The notes beneath the pieces are model-generated. The model had not been told where the DNA came from. It searched no databases and worked only from the letters and a program-made list of their open reading frames with translations. This document shows positions 8,221-16,675 of a stretch of DNA of 37,362 nt, piece by piece. Numbering within the stretch: the first letter of the stretch is position 1; the number at the start of each line of letters is the position of its first letter. Source of the DNA: Kribbella turkmenica (GTDB taxonomy: Bacteria; Actinomycetota; Actinomycetes; Propionibacteriales; Kribbellaceae); NCBI RefSeq assembly GCF_004348725.1, contig NZ_SMKR01000062.1, positions 1 to 37,362 of the forward strand, given 5' to 3'. The position numbers and the translations under genes were made by a program.

Positions 8221-9033
8221 TCAGCCGGCGACGGCGCGACGCTCGCGCGGCAGCCAGCCGAAGCTGTCGACGGTGGTGGTGGACGGCTTGTACTCCAGGC
8301 CGATCCAGCCGGAGTAGCCGTTGCCGGCCAGGGTGGTCAGCTGCCGCTCGAGCGAGAGCGTGCCGGTGCCGGGCTCGTTGCGGCCGGGGGCGTCGGCGAT
8401 CTGCACGTGGGCGATGCGGTCGGTGTGCTCGGCGATCACCCGGTCGACGTCGTCGCCGTTGACCGCGAGGTGGTAGAGGTCCGCCAGCAGGCCGACGTTC
8501 GGCGCCTGCACGCGGTCGATCACGGAGAGCGCGTCGGCGGCGGTCAGCAGCGGGTACCGGTCCGCGCCGCTGACCGGCTCGACCAGTACGACGCCGTCGA
8601 TCCGCGCGGCCGCCTCGGCGGCGAGGGTGAGGTTCTCGACCGCGAGGTCGTCCTGCTCGCTCGCGGAGTGGCCGTCCTCCCGGTTGCCGTAGAGGGCGTT
8701 GAACGCCGGGCAGCCGAGCCGCTCACCGATGCCGACGGTGACGTCGATGTTGTCCCGGAACTCACCGGACCGCTTGGGCCAGGACACCAGGCCGCGGTCG
8801 CCACCGGGCATGTCGCCGGCGAAGAAGTTCAGGCCGGTCAGCCGGACGCCGGCGTCCTGGATCGCGGTCACGAACGCGTCGACGTGCCGGTCCGGCGGCA
8901 CCGCCTCGACGAACGGCCACCAGAACTCGACAGCACCGAAGCCGGCCCTGCGGGCGGCTGCGGGGCGCTCCAGCAGCGGCAGCTCGGTGAACAGCAGCGA
9001 GCAGTTCACCGTGTAGCGCAGCGGGTTGGTCAT
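8221..9033 (-). CDS. hyi: Hydroxypyruvate isomerase
   Basis: 270 residues from the ATG at 9033; the frame stays open to 9285 but that extension has no protein character and crosses the promoter. An AP-endonuclease-2-like TIM barrel that interconverts hydroxypyruvate and tartronate semialdehyde. Visible motifs: YTVNCSLLFTELPLLERPAA at the start, GLNFFAGDMPGGDRG (about 98-112), LVEPVS, LLADLYHL, HVQIADAPGRNEPGTG and IGLEYKP, covering the metal-binding Glu/Asp/His set. First gene of the glyoxylate-ureide operon, preceded by a TTGACG/TATGGT promoter overlapped by tandem operators. Confidence 0.93.
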   Translation of the reverse strand: MTNPLRYTVNCSLLFTELPLLERPAAARRAGFGAVEFWWPFVEAVPPDRHVDAFVTAIQDAGVRLTGLNFFAGDMPGGDRGLVSWPKRSGEFRDNIDVTVGIGERLGCPAFNALYGNREDGHSASEQDDLAVENLTLAAEAAARIDGVVLVEPVSGADRYPLLTAADALSVIDRVQAPNVGLLADLYHLAVNGDDVDRVIAEHTDRIAHVQIADAPGRNEPGTGTLSLERQLTTLAGNGYSGWIGLEYKPSTTTVDSFGWLPRERRAVAG

Positions 9034-9046
9034 GGCATTCTCAACT

Positions 9047-9082
9047 TTCCGTATTGCGGAAGTTAGTTTCTGTTCTGCGAAA
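9047..9082. promoter_or_regulatory. Tandem IclR/AllR-type operators before hyi
   Basis: Two 15-bp sites: TTCCGTATTGCGGAA (9047-9061, near-perfect TTCCG-N5-CGGAA) and a weaker TTCTGTTCTGCGAAA (9068-9082). Their centres are 21 bp apart, two helical turns, which fits tetramer binding by IclR-family proteins. The distal site covers the predicted transcription start. Nearly the same double site recurs at 27305-27340. Confidence 0.75.
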
Positions 9083-9084
9083 AG

Positions 9085-9114
9085 ACCATAGGCACTCGAC
9101 CGGGACGGCGTCAA
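9085..9114 (-). promoter_or_regulatory. Promoter of the hyi operon
   Basis: On the minus strand TTGACG (9114-9109), an 18-bp spacer, then TATGGT (9090-9085). The start site would fall near 9078, inside the tandem operator, so bound regulator should block transcription. Confidence 0.6.
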
Positions 9115-9184
9115 GGGTGTCGCGGTTCCCGCCGCCCGACGGGCGTTGTACGTTCCTCTGAGGAGCCGTCGGAGGAGGTGCGCT

Positions 9185-10717
9185 GTGCTGCTGTCCGAGC
9201 TGCTCGACGCGCCGGAGCTCGGGCTGCGCCTGCTGCACCTCGCCGAGGACACGCTCGACCGGCCGATCGGACGCCTCGTCACCACCGACCTGCTCGAGCC
9301 GGGCCGCTATCTGAGCGGCGGCGAGCTGGTGCTCACCGGACTGGTCTGGCGCCGCAGCCCGGCGGACAGCGAGACGTTCGTGACCTCGATGGCCGCGCGC
9401 GGCGCCACCACGATCCTGGCCGGCAAGGCGCTGCTGGGCGACGTCCCCGAGGACCTGCTCGAGGCCTGTCGCGGTCACCAGGTCACCCTGATCGAGGTGC
9501 CGATCGCGGTCGCGTTCGCGGACATCACCGAGTACGTCGCCGCCGCCGGCTCGATGGAGACCGGCGCGCGACTCTCGGCCAGCCTGGTCCGGCAGCGGCA
9601 GCTACTGTCGTCGATCGCCGCCGGACGGAGCCTGGACGAGCTCGCGGACCGCATCTCCGCCGAGATCGGGCACGACTGCCGGGTGATCACGCCGACCGGC
9701 CGGCACGTCGTACCAGGGCCCGGCGAGTTGGACGAGGCCACGCTCGACGTGATCTCGCGACGGTTCCTGACCGCGGATCGCACGCCGGCGGTCGCCGACG
9801 CCGGCGGTACGTCGTACAGCCTGTTCCCGGTGGGGTCGGGTCTGGGGAATCGGCTGACCGCGTGGGTGCTGGTCATCGAGGGCGACCACACCGAGTGGTC
9901 CCGCGACCATGTCGAGGCGGTGCACGAGTTGTGCGCGATCACCGCGCTGGACAGGGCGCGCAGGGACGAAGGGCGGCTCGCGCTGCGGCCATTGGTCGCC
10001 GATGCGCTCGCGCTGGTCGAGTCCGGCGCTCCGCACGCCGAGGTGGCCACGCGGCTGCGGCAGGCGGGTGCGCAGTCGAACCGGCCGATGGTGGTCGCCG
10101 TCGCCGAACTGCGGGACGACGGGCCGGGCGAGGTCGCGATCACCCTCCTCGAGGACGTCGCGCTGACCGTCGGCCCGGCGGTCGTGGCACCGGGACGCGA
10201 CGGCGTCCTGGTTGCCTTGCTCCCCTTCGCGCCGGGGCTGCCGGATCAGTTGCGCCGGGCGTTCGGCCGGCTGTCACCCGGACTCGTGCGGGCGCGGCTC
10301 GGGGTCGGCGTCAGCGGTGAGACGACCGTCGACGCGCTCGCGGGTGCGCTCGAGGAGGCCCGGTTCGCCCATCGGGTTGCGCTGTCCGGCAGTACGCCGG
10401 TCTCGGTGGTCACGTCCGACGAGGTCGCGTCGCACGTACTCCTGCTCGCCACGGTGCCGGACGACGTACGCCGTACCTACACCCAGCGCGTGCTCGGGCC
10501 GGTGCTCGAGCACGATCGTCGCACGCAGTCGGACCTGCTCACCACGTTGCGCGAGTTCCTCGCCTGCGACGGCTCGTGGTCCCGGGCGGCGGAGACCTTA
10601 CACCTGCATGTCAACACGGTTCGCTACCGGATCGAACGCGTTGAGCAACTGACCGGTCGCGATCTGTCCCGGCTCGAGGACCGGGTGGACGTGTTCCTGG
10701 CGCTGAAGTCGCTCTGA
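9185..10717 (+). CDS. PucR-family transcriptional regulator
   Basis: 510 residues from a GTG at 9185 preceded by GGAGGAGG. PucR-type proteins control purine catabolism in Bacillus and actinobacteria. The N-terminal PucR domain (about 1-125) starts LLSELLDAPELGLRLL and includes TTDLLEPGRYLSGGELVLTG. A GGDEF-like middle region follows. The C-terminal helix-turn-helix (about 450-508) has the family pattern SRAAETLHLHVNTVRYRIER. It lies between the divergent hyi operon and the permease-xdh-guaD genes. Those plus-strand genes lack the TTCCG-N5-CGGAA operator, so PucR is the natural candidate for them; this is inference. Confidence 0.92.
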   Translation: MLLSELLDAPELGLRLLHLAEDTLDRPIGRLVTTDLLEPGRYLSGGELVLTGLVWRRSPADSETFVTSMAARGATTILAGKALLGDVPEDLLEACRGHQVTLIEVPIAVAFADITEYVAAAGSMETGARLSASLVRQRQLLSSIAAGRSLDELADRISAEIGHDCRVITPTGRHVVPGPGELDEATLDVISRRFLTADRTPAVADAGGTSYSLFPVGSGLGNRLTAWVLVIEGDHTEWSRDHVEAVHELCAITALDRARRDEGRLALRPLVADALALVESGAPHAEVATRLRQAGAQSNRPMVVAVAELRDDGPGEVAITLLEDVALTVGPAVVAPGRDGVLVALLPFAPGLPDQLRRAFGRLSPGLVRARLGVGVSGETTVDALAGALEEARFAHRVALSGSTPVSVVTSDEVASHVLLLATVPDDVRRTYTQRVLGPVLEHDRRTQSDLLTTLREFLACDGSWSRAAETLHLHVNTVRYRIERVEQLTGRDLSRLEDRVDVFLALKSL

Positions 10718-10721
10718 ACCG

Positions 10722-10750
10722 CCTGGTTTGGGTGATCGCACAAATCCAGG
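10722..10750. promoter_or_regulatory. Inverted repeat between pucR-like gene and permease
   Basis: TTTGGGTGATCGCACAAA (10727-10744) is an imperfect palindrome of the form TTTGnGnGATCnCnCAAA, flanked by CCTGG and CCAGG. It could be a PucR operator or a weak terminator hairpin for the regulator gene. It has no T-tract. Confidence 0.35.
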
Positions 10751-10876
10751 GTCGCCGCGGCGGGTGATCTTCGGAGGTTCACCGGGTGCAAACGCGGTCG
10801 GAGCGCGCGGATGCTGTCGTGCAGATCACCACCACCGCCGCCGCGCCCCCGAGCCGCCATCCGAGGAAGGTGCCCG

Positions 10877-12802
10877 ATGAAGGCAATCCTGCGACCAGGC
10901 CGCCGCACCAGCCGTCACCCCGTCGACGAGGTGCTGCCCCCCGGCAAGCTCGCCGTCTACGGCTTCCAGCACGTCCTGGCGTTCTACGCCGGCGCCGTGA
11001 TCGTACCGATCCTGCTGGCGAACTCGATCGGGCTCAGCACCGAGCAACTCGTGCACCTGATCAACGCCGACCTGTTCACCTGCGGGATCGCCTCGATCAT
11101 CCAGTCGGTCGGGTTCTGGAAGGTCGGCGTCCGGCTGCCGCTGCTGCAAGGCGTGACGTTCACCGCGGTGTCGCCGATGATCGCGATCGGCCTGGCCGCC
11201 GGCGGCGGGACCGACGGCCTGCTGGTCATCTACGGCGCGGTCATCGTCGCCGGCCTGGTCACCTTCTTCCTGGCGCCGTTCTTCAGCCGGCTGATCCGGT
11301 TCTTCCCGCCGGTGGTGACCGGCTCGGTGATCACGATCATCGGTCTGGCCCTGCTGCCGGTGGCGGCCGCGGACGCGACCGGCGGCGCCGGCCCGACGTC
11401 GGACCCGACCAACGGCAAGAACCTGGCCTACGCTCTCGGCACGCTCGCGCTGATCGTGCTGATCCAGCGGGTCTTCAAGGGGTTCATGGCCACCGTCGCC
11501 GTGCTGGTCGGGCTGGTCGCCGGCACCCTGGTCGCGTGGGCCTTCGGGGACGCCCACTTCGGCGCGGTCGGCGGCTCGGACTGGGTCGGGGTGACCACGC
11601 CGTTCCACTTCGGCTGGCCGCAGTTCTCGATCGCGGCGATCATCTCGATGGTCGTGGTCATGCTGATCACCGCGGTGGAGACGACTGGTGACGTCTTCGC
11701 GACCGGGGAGATCGTGGAGAAGCGGATCGGCCGCGAGGACGTCGCCCGGGCGCTGCGCGCCGACGGTCTGGCGACCACCATCGGCGGCACCTTCAACTCC
11801 TTCCCCTACACGTGCTTCGCCGAGAACGTCGGCCTGGTCCGGCTGACCCGGGTGAAGAGCCGGTGGGTGGTCGCGGCGGCCGGCGCGATCATGATCCTGC
11901 TCGGCCTGATCCCCAAGGCCGGCGCGATCGTGGCCGGGATCCCGCACCCGGTGCTGGGCGGCGCCGCCCTGGCGATGTTCGCCACCGTGGCCGTGGTCGG
12001 CTTCCAGACGCTGGCGAAGGTCGACTTCCACGACCACCGCAACGTGGTCATCGTGGCCACCAGCGTCGGCCTGGCGATGTACGTGACCGCGCAGCCGCAG
12101 GTCGCCCAGGCGGTCCCCGGTTGGGCCGAGATCATCTTCGGCAGCGGCATCACGCTGGGCAGCCTGACCGCGATCCTGCTGAACATCGTCTTCCACCACC
12201 TCGGCAAGGACTTCGGTCCCGCTGTCGCCGGGCAGCCCGGGGACTCGATCCGGCTGGACCAGGTGAACACGATGAGCCGGGAGGAGTTCGTCGAGACCTT
12301 CGCCGGCCTGTTCCAGGGGCCGCGCTGGATGGTCGAGCGGGCCTGGGAGATGCGGCCGTTCACCGACACCCACGCCCTGCGCCGCTCGTTCCAGGAGGCC
12401 CTGTTCTCCGGGTCCCACGAGGAGCAGCGCCAACTCATCGAGTCCTACCCGCAGCTCGGTTCGCAGTTCGTCGCCGACGGCCTGAGCGGCGAAGCGTCGC
12501 TGCGCGACCAGTCGGCCCGCGGCCTGACCTTCCTGAACGAGCCGGACCGCGACGAGCTGGCCGCGATCACCGAGGCGTACCGGGAGCGGTTCGGCTTCCC
12601 GCTGGTGATCTCGGTCCGGGACGCGGACTCGTTCGACCGGATCATCGAGCAGGGCCGGGAGCGGCTGGACAACTGCGAGAACCAGGAGCACGCCGCCGCC
12701 CTGCTGGAGATCGCGAAGATCGCCGGGTACCGGTTCGACGACTTCCTTTCCGACGCCAACCCGATCCATAGTGCAAGAACACGCTGGAGCAGCACCCGAT
12801 GA
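10877..12802 (+). CDS. NCS2 urate/xanthine permease fused to an OHCU-decarboxylase-like domain
   Basis: 641 residues; the ATG at 10877 follows GAGGAAGG. Residues 20-445 form an NCS2/NAT purine transporter: QGVTFTAVSP (91-100), many membrane spans, and the signature ENVGLVRLTR (316-325). Residues about 465-630 form a cytoplasmic OHCU-decarboxylase-like domain (RRSFQEALF, then ITEAYRERFGFPLVISV at 564-580). The catalytic His of the HPxLG motif is Tyr here (YPQLG, 524-528), and the Glu of SxxEQ is Asp (SLRDQ, 541-545). The separate OHCU decarboxylase at 24977-25468 keeps both residues. The fused domain may therefore be a sensor, scaffold or altered enzyme. Its stop overlaps xdhA by 4 bp, tying uptake to xanthine oxidation. 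Confidence 0.92.
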   Translation: MKAILRPGRRTSRHPVDEVLPPGKLAVYGFQHVLAFYAGAVIVPILLANSIGLSTEQLVHLINADLFTCGIASIIQSVGFWKVGVRLPLLQGVTFTAVSPMIAIGLAAGGGTDGLLVIYGAVIVAGLVTFFLAPFFSRLIRFFPPVVTGSVITIIGLALLPVAAADATGGAGPTSDPTNGKNLAYALGTLALIVLIQRVFKGFMATVAVLVGLVAGTLVAWAFGDAHFGAVGGSDWVGVTTPFHFGWPQFSIAAIISMVVVMLITAVETTGDVFATGEIVEKRIGREDVARALRADGLATTIGGTFNSFPYTCFAENVGLVRLTRVKSRWVVAAAGAIMILLGLIPKAGAIVAGIPHPVLGGAALAMFATVAVVGFQTLAKVDFHDHRNVVIVATSVGLAMYVTAQPQVAQAVPGWAEIIFGSGITLGSLTAILLNIVFHHLGKDFGPAVAGQPGDSIRLDQVNTMSREEFVETFAGLFQGPRWMVERAWEMRPFTDTHALRRSFQEALFSGSHEEQRQLIESYPQLGSQFVADGLSGEASLRDQSARGLTFLNEPDRDELAAITEAYRERFGFPLVISVRDADSFDRIIEQGRERLDNCENQEHAAALLEIAKIAGYRFDDFLSDANPIHSARTRWSSTR

Positions 12803-14241
12803 GTACGACGACAACGCAGGCACCCTCGATCACGGTCAATGGTGAGCAGACCACCATCGGTGACGTGGCAGTCCACACCACCGTGCTGGACTGGCTCCGC
12901 GACCGTGGCCTGACGGGCGCCAAGGAAGGCTGTGCCGAGGGCGAGTGCGGGGCGTGCTCCGTGCTCGTCGCCCGGCCCGGCACCGACAGCCCGACCGAGT
13001 GGACCGCGGTGAACGCGTGCCTGCTGCCGGTCGCGTCGCTCGACGGTCAGGAGGTCATCACCTCCGAAGGGCTGGGCACGCCGGCCGACCTGCACCCGGT
13101 CCAGCAGGAGCTCGCCGTCCGCGGTGGATCGCAGTGCGGCTACTGCACGCCGGGCTTCGTCTGCAGCATGGCGGCCGAGTTCTACCGCTCTACCCGGACG
13201 ACGGCCAACGGGCACAGCGACCACGAGCACGGACCGAACGGCTTCGACCTGCACGCGCTCAGCGGCAACCTGTGCCGCTGCACCGGATACCGGCCGATCC
13301 GGGATGCGGCGTACGCGCTGGGTGAGCCGGCGCTGAACGACGCGCTGGCGGCTCGCCGGTCCGCGCCACCGCCTCCGCCCGCGGCGACCGCGATCGCGGT
13401 GGACGGAGCCGAATTCCTCCGGCCGGCCGGGCTGCCCGAGGTGCTCGACCTGCTGGCCGAGTGCCCCGAGGCCCAGATCGTTGCCGGGTCGACCGATGTC
13501 GGCGTCGAGGTGAACCTCCGCGGCGTCCGCAAGCCGTTGATCGTGGCCGTCGACCGGCTGACCGAACTGCGTGAGTTCTCCTTCGGACCGGACGAGATCC
13601 GGATCGGCGCCGCCCTGACCCTGAGCGAGCTCGAGCGCCTGCTCGCCGGTCGCGTACCCCTGCTGGCGCACCTGTTCCCGCAGTTCGCCTCCCGGCTGAT
13701 CCGCAACGGCGCCACCATCGGCGGCAACCTGGGGACGGCGTCACCGATCGGCGACACCCCGCCCGCGCTGCTGGCCCTGGACGCCTCGCTCGTGCTGTCG
13801 TCGCGCCGTGGTGAGCGGATCGTGCCGCTCGCCGACTACTTCACCGGCTACCGCGAGACCCTCAAGGCGCCGGACGAGCTGATCCGGACCATCGTCGTAC
13901 CGCTGCCGCTGGAGCCGGTCACGGCGTTCCACAAGATCGCGAAGCGGCGGTTCGACGACATCTCCAGCGTCGCCGTCGGGTACGCCGTCGACGTCGCGGA
14001 CGGTGTCGTCCGGCGGGCCCGGATCGGCCTCGGAGGGGTCGCGGCCACGCCGCTGCGCGCGGTCGCCACCGAGCAGGCACTGATCGGAAAGCCGTGGACC
14101 GAGCGGACCGTCCGGGAGGCGGCCGCGGTGATGGCGGCCGAGGGTACGCCGATGGACGACCACCGGGCGAGCTCGTCGTACCGCTCGGCGATGCTCGGCC
14201 AGTCGCTGCTCCGGTTCTACGCGGAAGGAGTGGGCGCATGA
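12799..14241 (+). CDS. xdhA: Xanthine dehydrogenase small subunit (2Fe-2S and FAD)
   Basis: 480 residues, ATG overlapping the permease stop (ATGA). It carries electrons from the molybdenum site to NAD+. The N-terminal ferredoxin-like [2Fe-2S] cluster uses Cys45, 50, 53 and 74. The second cluster uses SQCGYCTPGF (Cys113, 116) and CRCTGY (Cys159, 161). After a Pro-rich linker (188-197) comes the FAD domain with VAGSTDVGVEVN (228-239) and NGATIGGNLGTASPIGD (303-319). Fusion of both modules in one chain is the Rhodobacter-type XdhA arrangement. Its stop overlaps the ATG of repeat copy B, which separates it from xdhB. Confidence 0.95.
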   Translation: MSTTTTQAPSITVNGEQTTIGDVAVHTTVLDWLRDRGLTGAKEGCAEGECGACSVLVARPGTDSPTEWTAVNACLLPVASLDGQEVITSEGLGTPADLHPVQQELAVRGGSQCGYCTPGFVCSMAAEFYRSTRTTANGHSDHEHGPNGFDLHALSGNLCRCTGYRPIRDAAYALGEPALNDALAARRSAPPPPPAATAIAVDGAEFLRPAGLPEVLDLLAECPEAQIVAGSTDVGVEVNLRGVRKPLIVAVDRLTELREFSFGPDEIRIGAALTLSELERLLAGRVPLLAHLFPQFASRLIRNGATIGGNLGTASPIGDTPPALLALDASLVLSSRRGERIVPLADYFTGYRETLKAPDELIRTIVVPLPLEPVTAFHKIAKRRFDDISSVAVGYAVDVADGVVRRARIGLGGVAATPLRAVATEQALIGKPWTERTVREAAAVMAAEGTPMDDHRASSSYRSAMLGQSLLRFYAEGVGA

Positions 14242-14321
14242 ACGAGCGAAGCGAGTTCATCAGAAAACACAGCGTGTCTGGTGCCTCAGCCGCGCCCGGA
14301 GCGAAGCGAGGACGCGAATGA
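14238..14321 (+). repeat. MIRU-like coding repeat, copy B (between xdhA and xdhB)
   Basis: 84 bp with a 27-residue ORF. The ATG overlaps the xdhA TGA (14238-14241) and the TGA overlaps the xdhB ATG (14318-14321). The peptide starts MNERSEFIRKHS and ends APGAKRGRE. The direct repeat GAGCGAAGCGAG appears at both ends. Length equals copy A, and ends are almost identical to copies A and C while the middle differs. Confidence 0.87.
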
Positions 14322-16675
14322 GCTCGCTGTCCGAACGGCCGCAGCAAGCCGTCGTCGGTCTGCCACTGCCGCATGAGAGCGCGGCGCTGCACGTCACCGG
14401 CCAGGCGCTCTACACCGACGATTTCGTGGTCCGCACCAAGGACGTGCTGCACGCCTGGCCGGTCCAGTCACCGCACACGCACGCGCGGATCACGGATCTC
14501 CGGGTCAAGCCGGCGTACGACGTACCGGGCGTGGTCCGGGTGCTCACCGGGGACGACGTACCCGGGGTGAACGACGCCGGGGTGAAGCACGACGAGCCGT
14601 TGTTCCCGACCGAGGCGATGTTCCACGGGCACGCGATCTGCTGGGTGCTCGCGGAGTCGCTGGAGGCCGCGCGGCTCGGGGCGGCCGCGGTCGAGGTCGA
14701 CTACGAACCACTCGACTCGCTGGTGACGGTCCGCGAGGCGATCGCGGCGGGCAGCTTCCAGGGCACCGGGCGGCACCTGGCCCGGGGTGATGTCGAGGCC
14801 GCGTTCGCCTCGGCGGCGTACGTGTTCGACGGCGAGTTCGAGTTCGCCGGCCAGGAGCACTTCTACCTGGAGACCCACTCCGCGCTGTCCTTGGTCGACG
14901 AGAACGGCCAGATCTTCGTGCAGAGCAGCACGCAGCACCCGTCCGAGACGCAGGAGATCGTCGCGCACGTTCTCGGCGTACCCAGCCACGAGGTGACCGT
15001 GCAGTGTCTCCGGATGGGCGGGGGTTTCGGAGGCAAGGAGATGCAGCCGCACGGGTTCGCCGCGATCGCCGCACTGGGGGCGACGCTGACCGGACGGCCG
15101 GTGCGGTTGCGGCTCAACCGCACGCAGGACATCACCATGTCCGGCAAACGCCACGGCTTCCACAGCGCGTGGCGCGCGGGCTTCGACGACGACGGCCACC
15201 TGATCGCGCTGGACGCCACGCTGACCGCGGACGGCGGCTGGAGCCTCGACCTGTCCGAGCCGGTGCTCGCGCGCGCGATGTGCCACATCGACAACAGCTA
15301 CCGGATTCCCAACGTCCGCGTGGACGGCCGGATCGCCAAGACGAACAAGACGTCCCAGACGGCGTTCCGCGGCTTCGGCGGACCGCAGGGCATGATCGTC
15401 GTCGAGGACATCCTCGGCCGCTGTGCGCCGATGCTCGGGTACGACGGCACCGAACTGCGTCGCCGCAATCTCTACCGGGTCGGCGACACCACGCCGTACG
15501 GGCAACCCGTCCGGCACGCCGACCGGCTGGAGTCGTGCTGGACCCAGGTGTCCGGCAACGGTGACGTCGTCCGGCGGCGGGCGGAGATCGAGGCGTTCAA
15601 CGCCACGCACCCGCACACGAAGCGCGCGCTCGCGATGACGCCGGTGAAGTTCGGCATCTCGTTCAACCTGACCGCGTTCAACCAGGCCGGCGCGCTGGTG
15701 CACGTCTACAAGGACGGCTCGGTGCTGATCAACCACGGCGGCACCGAGATGGGTCAGGGCCTGCACACCAAGATGCTGCAGGTCGCGGCCACCACGCTCG
15801 GTCTCCCGCTGGCACGCGTCCGGCTGGCACCGACGCGGACCGACAAGGTGCCGAACACGTCGGCCACCGCGGCGTCGTCCGGGGCGGACCTGAACGGCGC
15901 GGCGATCAAGAACGCCTGCGAGCAGATCCGCGACCGCCTCGCGCAGGTGGCCGGCGGCAAGCTCGGCATCGGTCCGCACGACGTACGGTTCGTCGAGGGC
16001 CAGGTCAGCGGTCTGTCCGGCGACAGCCTGAGCTGGGACGAGCTCGTCCACACCGCCTACCACCAGCGCGTCCAGCTCTGGGCGGCCGGCTTCTACCGCA
16101 CCGAGGGACTGCACTGGGACGCCAACGCGATGCGCGGCGAGCCCTTCAAGTACTTCGCGTACGGCGTCGCCGCCGCCGAGGTCGAGGTGGACGGGTTCAG
16201 CGGCGCCTACACGCTCCGCCGGGTCGACATCGTGCACGACGTCGGCGACAGCCTCAGCCCCCTGATCGACATCGGCCAGATCGAGGGCGGCTTCGTCCAG
16301 GGCACCGGGTGGCTGACGCTCGAGGACCTGCGCTGGGACGAGAGCGACGGCCCGCACCGGGGCCGGCTGGCCACGCAGGCCGCGAGCACCTACAAGCTGC
16401 CGAGCTTCTCCGAGATGCCCGCGGAGTTCAACGTCAACCTGCTGGAGAAGGCCCACGAGGACGGCGCGGTCTACGGCTCGAAGGCGGTCGGTGAGCCGCC
16501 GCTGATGCTCGCGTTCGCGGTGCGCGAGGCCTTGCGGCAGGCCGCGGCGGCGTTCGGTCCGGCCGGGACGAGTGTGGACCTGGCCTCGCCCGCGACGCCC
16601 GAGGCCGTCTACTGGGCGCTGGACCGGGCCCGGTCGTCGGTGGGGTCCGAGCCGCTCGAGACGAGCGGGGTGTGA
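14318..16675 (+). CDS. xdhB: Xanthine dehydrogenase large subunit (molybdopterin)
   Basis: 785 residues; oxidises hypoxanthine and xanthine to urate at a molybdenum site. Motifs: GGGFGGKE (234-241), AFRGFGGPQG (349-358, substrate Arg region), GTEMGQGLHTKMLQ (cofactor binding) and AVGEPPLML with the catalytic Glu at about 726. Length is usual for XdhB. The ATG is coupled to the repeat copy B stop and follows GAGGACGCGA, a ribosome-binding site supplied by the repeat. Its own stop overlaps the xdhC GTG (GTGA). Assignment to xanthine dehydrogenase rather than another hydroxylase rests on the xdhA, xdhC and guanine deaminase neighbours. Confidence 0.95.
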   Translation: MSSLSERPQQAVVGLPLPHESAALHVTGQALYTDDFVVRTKDVLHAWPVQSPHTHARITDLRVKPAYDVPGVVRVLTGDDVPGVNDAGVKHDEPLFPTEAMFHGHAICWVLAESLEAARLGAAAVEVDYEPLDSLVTVREAIAAGSFQGTGRHLARGDVEAAFASAAYVFDGEFEFAGQEHFYLETHSALSLVDENGQIFVQSSTQHPSETQEIVAHVLGVPSHEVTVQCLRMGGGFGGKEMQPHGFAAIAALGATLTGRPVRLRLNRTQDITMSGKRHGFHSAWRAGFDDDGHLIALDATLTADGGWSLDLSEPVLARAMCHIDNSYRIPNVRVDGRIAKTNKTSQTAFRGFGGPQGMIVVEDILGRCAPMLGYDGTELRRRNLYRVGDTTPYGQPVRHADRLESCWTQVSGNGDVVRRRAEIEAFNATHPHTKRALAMTPVKFGISFNLTAFNQAGALVHVYKDGSVLINHGGTEMGQGLHTKMLQVAATTLGLPLARVRLAPTRTDKVPNTSATAASSGADLNGAAIKNACEQIRDRLAQVAGGKLGIGPHDVRFVEGQVSGLSGDSLSWDELVHTAYHQRVQLWAAGFYRTEGLHWDANAMRGEPFKYFAYGVAAAEVEVDGFSGAYTLRRVDIVHDVGDSLSPLIDIGQIEGGFVQGTGWLTLEDLRWDESDGPHRGRLATQAASTYKLPSFSEMPAEFNVNLLEKAHEDGAVYGSKAVGEPPLMLAFAVREALRQAAAAFGPAGTSVDLASPATPEAVYWALDRARSSVGSEPLETSGV

